21,317 bases of DNA from a virus, in the IMG/VR virus record IMGVR_UViG_3300010149_000232, positions 1-21,317 of that record; one strand, given 5' to 3'. Under the pieces are notes generated by a model. That model was not told the origin of the DNA and searched no databases. It was given only the letters and a program-made list of their open reading frames with translations. A program made the position numbers and the translations under genes. Positions 15,622-21,317 of this stretch are shown here, in pieces (positions within the stretch are counted from its first letter, which is position 1; every line of letters begins with the position of its first letter).

Positions 15622-15840
15622 TTAAACTTCTTTCATCTTCTTACTCATTCTAGGCCCACCAGTAATAAAACCGGGTGCGCCGGGTTCTGCTTCTCGCGTA
15701 GGTTCTGTTGCTTCACCAACACCTGCGGGAACCATGTTAGTTGTTGTTTTCTGAACGGGTTCGGGAGCATTTACTTTGCTCTCGATTTTACTTAATTGTT
15801 GTTTCATATCATTTAACTTTCTTTTAATCATGTCAGTCAT
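15622..15840 (-). CDS. Small coiled-coil protein, 72 aa
   Basis: I place the start at the ATG at 15840, which has GAGATGAT five bases upstream and lies 14 bases past the preceding stop. The longer reading from 15891 would overlap that gene by 37 bases. The protein begins with an amphipathic helix (MTDMIKRKLNDMKQQLSKIE), then a Pro/Thr/Ala/Gly-rich tail, ending in a basic cluster (MSKKMKEV). No family is recognised. It sits between portal and the 685-residue gene and is probably a minor assembly protein. Confidence 0.55.
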   Translation of the reverse strand: MTDMIKRKLNDMKQQLSKIESKVNAPEPVQKTTTNMVPAGVGEATEPTREAEPGAPGFITGGPRMSKKMKEV

Positions 15841-15854
15841 TTTATCATCTCTCT

Positions 15855-16043
15855 TTATTTTCTGCCTGTTCTGTAATTGGAAGTTCTCCACATACCTCTT
15901 TGTATCATTTCTTCAATTATTTGAAAAAGAAATTTTCTATCCTCTTCAGTTCTAGCAGTATCTTTTAAACTATAATATAAATTTCTTAATGCTATATTAT
16001 CTAATTTCTTAAAATCTGTTTTAAGAATATCTTGCCAGTTCAT
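15855..16043 (-). CDS. Small helical protein, 62 aa
   Basis: The ATG at 16043 shares its first base with the portal stop (TAATG), and AGGAGG lies about eight bases upstream inside the portal gene, so translation is coupled to portal. The protein is short, charged and helical (LRNLYYSLKDTARTEEDRKF, then QIIEEMIQRGMW), ending in a basic tail. There is no membrane segment. I do not recognise a family. The good ribosome site and tight coupling support a real gene. Confidence 0.6.
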   Translation of the reverse strand: MNWQDILKTDFKKLDNIALRNLYYSLKDTARTEEDRKFLFQIIEEMIQRGMWRTSNYRTGRK

Positions 16044-17668
16044 TATTCTGTCCTCCTATCCACATTTTCATTCGCTGTTCCTGCGGGAGCACCTGTATTT
16101 CTATTTGCTAATTGTAAAGCAGTACTACTCTTATTTCCACGGCCCTCTGTTTGTATTGGTTGGTTGCCTTGCTGCATCATATCTGCTTGCATTTGCCCTA
16201 AGTATCTAGCATCTATATCTGTTCCTGCATATGGGTCTGCCTGAAATTCTGCACCTTTAGCCTGTGCTTGTTGTATTACTTCATCCGGCTTAACCATCTT
16301 CTTAAAGATAAAGTTTCCGTCTTCGTCCATATCTACATCAAACCCTAAGTTCTTCATTTGACCAGCAATATTGACTTCTGTTTCACGTCGTCGCATAGCA
16401 TGAACATCGTCCTCTTCCTCAGAGCGTAGCAGCCTAATATTCCAATCAGTAACACCAAACTGTCTTTCCATATAAGGAAATATATATTTATTATATACGC
16501 TTTGTGCTAATTCTATGGTTCTGTTAGTTACTGTAATTTGTAAACCTTCATTATTTAGACCGCCACCGGTTGTGTTATCAGCCTGAAAAATCGGTGATAT
16601 ACCATAGAAAGCACCAATACGCATTCTTAAATCATCCTTAACTGCGGAATAATCCATTTCTTTTAGGCTCTGCATAAACGGAACCCATTTAACTTCTCCA
16701 CGTCCTCCGGCTTCTGTCTCAATACCCATAATAGGAATATAGTGTGGGTCTTTTTCTAACTTCTCTTTAACACCTCTCCAGTATCTAATTAGTGAATCCA
16801 TATTGTTTGTCTGAACCGCTAAGATACCCTTCGGTGTGCGGGCCTTACTATACGATGTATTAATATAATTCTCCATAGCAAGAAGGGTAGTAATATGACT
16901 CCATAGAGTAATAATTGGTGATGTTCCGTATAGCCTACTAGGGCTAAATTTACTAACGTGAACAACCTCTCCTTCGATATAATATTGTTCATGTCCATGA
17001 ACGCGATTAACATATACAACAGGGTGTAAAGAAGCATTACATTCAGGACAATTTTCATGTGGGTCATCTGTATATAGTTCTCTATGGGTAACACAAGTAT
17101 AATGTGAAGTTCCTCTATCACCGTCGTTGTCTACATCAATATACATAGTTAGTGGGTCACCACGGTATAGTTCTTTTACTTTATGTAGTTTAATATTACC
17201 TAACTCATCTACATAATATTCCTTAACAAATATAAGATATGCATCATCAGCAACATTTAAATCTCTTTCTATTTCTTTTAAAACATCAACGAATAACTGG
17301 TCTGATTTGTTTACATACCCGTTTACCATTTTTTCAGCATATTTCTTTTGCATGGGGTCGGGGCCTCTAAATTCAACACAGCCACAAACAGAACACTCGT
17401 CTATTTCTGATTGATATTCTTCACCACAACTAGTACATTTTTTATAAAATGCCTTTTCCCACTGATATCCTCGACGGAAAATTTCCGTTTTTAATTGTGT
17501 AATACACGTCCTAACAACAACAGATTGGTCTGCTACGTTGTATAGGGCAGGACCCAAAATATGTTGAGGGTGTTTCTTTTCTTGTATACCTAAATTATAT
17601 ACTTCCTTTTCTACAGGAGTAGGTGTCCTTCTCCTGATTAAATTACTTAGCCTATCTCTTACTCCCAT
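16043..17668 (-). CDS. Portal protein with two zinc-knuckle-like clusters, 541 aa
   Basis: The portal forms the dodecameric ring at one head vertex through which terminase pumps DNA. The C-terminal core has the expected pattern: helices around 335-352, YGISPIFQADNTTGGG near 355-370, and TNRTIELAQSVYNKYIFPYM near 381-400, followed by an acidic segment. Two cysteine clusters stand out in the N-terminal half. C78/C81 with C92/C95 is CxxC-x10-CxxC, and C192/H195 with C207/C210 is CxxH-x11-CxxC, both consistent with zinc binding. Such clusters are not part of the well-studied HK97-type portals. The ATG has a near-perfect AAGGAGGAA site upstream and lies just after the endonuclease gene's stop. The C-terminal 100 residues are Gln-rich and probably disordered. 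Confidence 0.85.
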   Translation of the reverse strand: MGVRDRLSNLIRRRTPTPVEKEVYNLGIQEKKHPQHILGPALYNVADQSVVVRTCITQLKTEIFRRGYQWEKAFYKKCTSCGEEYQSEIDECSVCGCVEFRGPDPMQKKYAEKMVNGYVNKSDQLFVDVLKEIERDLNVADDAYLIFVKEYYVDELGNIKLHKVKELYRGDPLTMYIDVDNDGDRGTSHYTCVTHRELYTDDPHENCPECNASLHPVVYVNRVHGHEQYYIEGEVVHVSKFSPSRLYGTSPIITLWSHITTLLAMENYINTSYSKARTPKGILAVQTNNMDSLIRYWRGVKEKLEKDPHYIPIMGIETEAGGRGEVKWVPFMQSLKEMDYSAVKDDLRMRIGAFYGISPIFQADNTTGGGLNNEGLQITVTNRTIELAQSVYNKYIFPYMERQFGVTDWNIRLLRSEEEDDVHAMRRRETEVNIAGQMKNLGFDVDMDEDGNFIFKKMVKPDEVIQQAQAKGAEFQADPYAGTDIDARYLGQMQADMMQQGNQPIQTEGRGNKSSTALQLANRNTGAPAGTANENVDRRTE

Positions 17669-17669
17669 A

Positions 17670-19061
17670 TTATTCCTCCTTTACGATGGATTCTAAATCA
17701 TCCATTATTGAATTTTTATCATTATCAAAATACTTAACTACTACTTCTGGATTAACTCCATACTTGTCTAATTCATAAGTGTTCCTAGCATCCTTCCAGT
17801 TTTCATATTTAATTAGTTGGAAAATTTCCTTAAGGCGTTCTTTTGCCCACGGTTGGTTCTTATGATTCTTTTTAATTCTTAATGCTTCCTTGACTAATCT
17901 CCCCTGACTCTTTTTCATACGAAGATGGGGAATACACTTATCTAAAACAGTCCCAATATCATTAGCACTGTAAAAATTTAGTCGGTGCTGACTTCTATTA
18001 TTTTCTCCTACTTTTTGGTCTAAATGTAATCTACCACATTTTAGTTCTGACTCCAATTCAGTAAAAAAGGCTCTACCTCTATTACCGGTGGCGACCATGC
18101 CTACTCTCGGAGAGTACTTACTATCCATAGTAATATATCCATCCGAATCAATAAAGCCGGCAACATAGGAATATAAATCTTTACGAATAGCATCTCTAAT
18201 AAGGTAATATTCACTATTTACATTAGTAGCGCCTATTGTCATAGCCATCTTAGCAATCGTAGATGGTGTGGAATACTTTGCATGTTTCTCACTCATTTTC
18301 TCAAAAATAGTATTAGAAGTAATTCCCGGATTTTCATTAATAATATCTCTAATTTCTATTTCGATATTTTCTCTTCGGGACTTTCTAATATCTTGATGTT
18401 TAATAGAACGAAGTATGGATGAAATTTCTTTTTTACCCTTATTGATTTCTTTTGTTAAAGTAGAGTATTCTGGACCGTAATCTAATTCCCTACGCTCTAA
18501 CTTAGCGTCCCACATTTTACAAAGATTATCAATAATTGTTTGTCTACGGTCTGAATCCTTAACACTGTATAGTTTTTTGATTTTTGATTCGGATAGACCT
18601 GAATCATAGAGTGGGGAGTGATATGGGCGGAGCCAATAAATAGAATCTACACATTTACCGATGTATTCTTGATATGCGGTAATTAGGTGGTCAATACCTT
18701 TAGCGATACTATCACGCTGTCCACCCTTTAGACCTCTGCGGATTTTTCTCATCTCCTTTACTAAATCAGGAAGATTTTTATCGCCAACAACAGGAGGGGT
18801 AGGGTAGGCAGGAATAAAAGACATAGCACTTGTTAGATTCACCCCACACATAGCAGAAATGGACTTAACTACATCAATTTCTGAATCTGATTGCATGTCT
18901 AACCAAGAGTTAATTTCTGACTTAGTTTTAAGGTTCTGTTTAATTCGTTCCTCAATAGGTTTAACTCTTGCTTCTTCTTGTTGTTTAACGTCTTGTTTTG
19001 CCCTGTCTAACTCGTCCAATTCTTGCCGCATTTGGTCTGTATCGAACTTAATTAATACCAT
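17670..19061 (-). CDS. Coiled-coil / wHTH / LAGLIDADG endonuclease protein, 463 aa
   Basis: I place the start at the ATG at 19061, five bases after GGTGG and overlapping the terminase end by 14 bases; a GTG four codons earlier is less likely. In the 467-residue reading from 19073, residues 11-55 are charged and coiled-coil-like, 60-230 are helical and unrecognised, and 236-300 look like a winged helix-turn-helix (NPGITSNTIFEKMSEKHAKY). Residues 304-312 read VAGFIDSDG, a LAGLIDADG motif with candidate metal-binding D311, followed by supporting segments (HRLNFYSANDIGTVLDKCIP). One motif implies homodimer action on a near-palindromic site. This is the homing-endonuclease fold, but the long N-terminal part exceeds what a freestanding homing enzyme needs. 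Between terminase and portal it may be a homing element or a packaging nuclease. Confidence 0.75.
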   Translation of the reverse strand: MVLIKFDTDQMRQELDELDRAKQDVKQQEEARVKPIEERIKQNLKTKSEINSWLDMQSDSEIDVVKSISAMCGVNLTSAMSFIPAYPTPPVVGDKNLPDLVKEMRKIRRGLKGGQRDSIAKGIDHLITAYQEYIGKCVDSIYWLRPYHSPLYDSGLSESKIKKLYSVKDSDRRQTIIDNLCKMWDAKLERRELDYGPEYSTLTKEINKGKKEISSILRSIKHQDIRKSRRENIEIEIRDIINENPGITSNTIFEKMSEKHAKYSTPSTIAKMAMTIGATNVNSEYYLIRDAIRKDLYSYVAGFIDSDGYITMDSKYSPRVGMVATGNRGRAFFTELESELKCGRLHLDQKVGENNRSQHRLNFYSANDIGTVLDKCIPHLRMKKSQGRLVKEALRIKKNHKNQPWAKERLKEIFQLIKYENWKDARNTYELDKYGVNPEVVVKYFDNDKNSIMDDLESIVKEE

Positions 19062-20472
19062 AGATACCACCACCTATAAAGGGGATAGACGGGGAGCCAT
19101 TATTAAAGATTCCCTCATCATCGAGTAGCGTAAATACATCCGAGAACTTCTTTGTAGCATAATTAGCCAACGCTAAAGATATAACCATATCGTCATGTGC
19201 GCCCACGCCTTCTATCTTACCATTGTGATTAATACCGAAGGCTTCTAACTCCTGAATCAATTGTCTACTAACCTTTCTTGATTCTTCATTACCGTAGGGA
19301 AAAATAATTTTATGATTATCAATATTCATTTGTAAGTTTAAAATAATTTCTTCTTTACGTTTTCTACTCATGGTAAATTCTTTTATTGGGAAGTCACTAA
19401 TATTTTTTAACTCCATAGAAAACGCTTTAGCGAATGTGTTTGTTTCAATCATAACAATTTCCGGTTGGTATCTTCTACAGAGGTCCATAACATGCATTAT
19501 ATGTTCTCTAAAATCTAAACCTTGTGCTCTAAATATATGGACTATTTTTTTATTCATTTCATCATCTACCTCTAATACAGTCATTACTGTCCAATCGCCA
19601 TTCGCTGAAATCGCTGGGTCGTAACCAATATAGTATCTTCTATCTTCGGCTATTCTAGATGATGTAAGAACTGCATCTCGGTCCTTACATTTTTCTATAT
19701 GGTCGGGTGCAAAGAGCATGGTGTTTGTGCTTATAGGAATACATAGATATTCTCTAGTAAACTTACTGGAACCAATTTCTATTTTACGTTGTTCTAATTT
19801 ATCTTTGTCCCATCTGGAAGGCCATAAAGCCTCACCTGCTTGGTTTATAGCAGGGTATCTTTTAACTTCATATGCTGGGTTTTCAGATAGTTGTGAAAAA
19901 ATATCCGTGTAAGTAAAAGGAGTCCCCACCATTCGTAAAGCAGCAGTATGATGTAATGTGGGAATCATATCACCCCAAAACCAATCTGTTACACGTTGAA
20001 TAGCATTCATTGAGAACTCTTTTAGTGGGTCGTCAATAATAATTTCTTGAGGGTGAAGCCCACGAATCTGTGAACCAACGGAACGCTCAAGTATTTCATT
20101 TCCGTTTGTTAAGCGCATAGCACCTACAGCCCAACCAGCCCTCGGCTTAAATCGCTTTAACTGTGGTATGTTAGTAAACATGCGGTCAATATCTTTCATA
20201 TGCACCATTGTTTGTTTATGATTAGATGAAATATACAGCATTTGATATGGAGGCTCCTGAAAACATAATTGAAATACACACCAAGAGTGGAAAAAAACCG
20301 ACTTGCCGTGGTCACGAGAACAAATAATAACAGTTCTATTACTACTCTGTACTTCTTCTAACCACTGTTTATGAAAGGGTGCCATTTCATAACCTAATAC
20401 CTTAGTAAAAAAATAATCAAAATTACCTTTAGACATTTTTAAATCCATTTCGTATAATAAGTTATTATCCAA
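19048..20472 (-). CDS. terL: Terminase large subunit (TerL), 474 aa
   Basis: TerL is the DNA-packaging motor. The ATPase domain carries Walker A SRDHGKS at residues 52-58, Walker B EIIIDDP at 143-149 and a coupling motif VGTP at 182-185. The RNase H-like nuclease domain carries its acidic residues in IGYDPAISANGDW (D285), IVMIETNTF (E343) and GAHDDMV (D427/D428), so both activities look intact and length is normal. The start codon is TTG at 20472. The codon directly before it is a stop, and GGGTGAT is placed three bases upstream, so this is the earliest possible start. TerL would work with the portal encoded two genes downstream. No small terminase is recognisable in the window, though the truncated upstream gene could be it. 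Confidence 0.93.
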   Translation of the reverse strand: MDNNLLYEMDLKMSKGNFDYFFTKVLGYEMAPFHKQWLEEVQSSNRTVIICSRDHGKSVFFHSWCVFQLCFQEPPYQMLYISSNHKQTMVHMKDIDRMFTNIPQLKRFKPRAGWAVGAMRLTNGNEILERSVGSQIRGLHPQEIIIDDPLKEFSMNAIQRVTDWFWGDMIPTLHHTAALRMVGTPFTYTDIFSQLSENPAYEVKRYPAINQAGEALWPSRWDKDKLEQRKIEIGSSKFTREYLCIPISTNTMLFAPDHIEKCKDRDAVLTSSRIAEDRRYYIGYDPAISANGDWTVMTVLEVDDEMNKKIVHIFRAQGLDFREHIMHVMDLCRRYQPEIVMIETNTFAKAFSMELKNISDFPIKEFTMSRKRKEEIILNLQMNIDNHKIIFPYGNEESRKVSRQLIQELEAFGINHNGKIEGVGAHDDMVISLALANYATKKFSDVFTLLDDEGIFNNGSPSIPFIGGGIYGIN

Positions 20473-20490
20473 TTAATCACCCTTTAAAAT

Positions 20491-21317
20491 CTATCTTTGT
20501 ATCCTTTTTCTTTCTCTACGAAATCTATTTATAAATGTATTAATAGGAGGTAATGTTTTAGTCCTAATTCGTGAGGAAGATTCGCTAAAGTTAAATAGCC
20601 GCAATCCTTTGAAGTGCTCAACAGTTCGCCTAAAAGCGGTAATCTGAGATTTAGTTGCTCCAGTTATCTCTATGTTTAAATGTTCTGAATAGTGTGCCTC
20701 AGTATTTATGCCTAAATCTGTAAGATATATAAAATAATCTAGAAGGGGCACAACACCTTTTTGTCGAGACGCAAGGAGGGCGAATATAGTAAATATAGTA
20801 TCAAACATGGGCCCTTGAGGGATATTACGATAGTGTCCACGGTCTTGTTGTATGCAAATCTGACTTTTAGTTGGTTTGTGTTGCAGCGTAGGGCAATCTT
20901 CTGGACTGAGTAATCTCGGCAATGATGTATTAAAAAAATATTCTCCCATTGTAATTGTTATTCCATCGTAATCATCTTCGGAGGTCGTCCGCCGACCTAC
21001 TTTAACTTCAGCACCTATGTCTCTTAGATTACCAAATAAGTCATCCATCTTTTTTACTTGTTGTGTTATAATTTCAAATACGTCCATTAACTTTTTTTCA
21101 GCAGAAATCAACTTATTAAGATATTGATTTATTTCTTGAAATAAAAGGTCCCTGAATTTAGTAATATATGGTGTTAACGCTTTTGCTGCTCGTGTGGGGT
21201 CATCCTTCCACGTCACAAAAAAAGAACCCAGTAAATCTACATCGGACGTAGTTTTAACTTTATTATATAGAGCAGAATACCAATCATCAATCTGCCCTAT
21301 TAAATCTTTAAATTCTC
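20491..21317 (-). CDS. Unknown protein upstream of terminase (5' end beyond window)
   Basis: The frame is open right up to the right edge with no stop, so the start is outside the window. A GTG at 21216 is a possible internal start but has no ribosome site, and the sequence before it reads as plausible protein (EFKDLIGQIDDWYSALYNKV). The visible 275 residues contain a long helical region (residues about 45-105, LISAEKKLMDVFEIITQQVK), a middle segment with CPTLQHKPTKSQICIQQDRG, and a compact C-terminal part (TGATKSQITAFRRTVEHFKG) ending in a strongly basic tail (RFRRERKRIQR). The basic end and position directly before terminase would fit a DNA-binding packaging partner such as a small terminase, but there is no recognised motif. 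Confidence 0.55.
   Translation of the reverse strand, partial: EFKDLIGQIDDWYSALYNKVKTTSDVDLLGSFFVTWKDDPTRAAKALTPYITKFRDLLFQEINQYLNKLISAEKKLMDVFEIITQQVKKMDDLFGNLRDIGAEVKVGRRTTSEDDYDGITITMGEYFFNTSLPRLLSPEDCPTLQHKPTKSQICIQQDRGHYRNIPQGPMFDTIFTIFALLASRQKGVVPLLDYFIYLTDLGINTEAHYSEHLNIEITGATKSQITAFRRTVEHFKGLRLFNFSESSSRIRTKTLPPINTFINRFRRERKRIQR

Noticed and set aside
15841-15891. N-terminal extension of the 72-residue protein
   Set aside because: It would overlap the previous gene by 37 bases and translate the ribosome site itself.
16819-17121. Minus-strand frame of 100 codons with hydrophobic stretches
   Set aside because: Alternative frame inside the portal gene, whose own frame carries clear portal and zinc-cluster patterns.
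21217-21240. T-run (T7 on the minus strand) as an archaeal terminator before the GTG at 21216
   Set aside because: The reading frame is open through it to the window edge and translates plausibly, so it is coding.

Overview
This window looks like part of the structural (virion) module of a tailed, double-stranded DNA virus with an HK97-type head, most likely a virus of an archaeon. Every supportable gene lies on the minus strand and the genes are packed end to start, usually overlapping by 1-20 bases, so transcription runs from high to low coordinates. No stretch over 100 bases lacks a gene. There is no tRNA, rRNA, CRISPR array or insertion sequence. The sequence is AT-rich, except that the capsid genes are visibly richer in G+C.

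In the direction of transcription the layout is: an incomplete unknown protein entering at the right edge; terminase large subunit; a coiled-coil/helix-turn-helix/LAGLIDADG endonuclease protein; portal with two zinc-knuckle-like cysteine clusters; two small proteins; an unknown 685-residue protein; three small to medium unknown proteins; a 699-residue ATP-dependent DNA ligase with a long C-terminal extension; prohead protease fused to a scaffold; major capsid protein; a small beta-rich probable decoration protein; a Glu/Thr-repeat protein with a HeH/SAP-like end; a beta-rich 201-residue protein; a 999-residue acidic unknown protein; a head-tail connector; three small to medium head-completion or tail-terminator-like proteins; and the start of a probable tail tube protein cut by the left edge. 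This is the usual packaging, head, neck, tail order, interrupted by genes that do not belong to that core set (ligase, endonuclease, and the 685- and 999-residue proteins).

The archaeal assignment rests mainly on the promoter before the protease gene. TTTATATA is centred 27-28 bases before the ATG, there is no Shine-Dalgarno sequence, and this is the geometry of an archaeal TATA box driving a leaderless mRNA. Almost all other genes have GGTGAT- or GGAG-type Shine-Dalgarno sites just upstream, as expected for internal genes of a polycistronic message. The ATP-dependent ligase fits an archaeal virus but is not decisive, since bacteriophages also carry such enzymes. A marine archaeal virus, such as the magroviruses of Marine Group II, is a reasonable guess that the window cannot prove.

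The points most worth following up are: a 19-bp stem-loop between the capsid gene set and downstream genes, whose three imperfect pairs are all G-U wobbles in the transcribed strand; the promoter before the protease-capsid genes; a strong internal start that would give a free scaffold protein from the protease gene; the endonuclease fusion between terminase and portal; the cysteine clusters in the portal; and the ligase embedded among head genes. Several starts were set from Shine-Dalgarno placement and differ from the longest possible reading frame.
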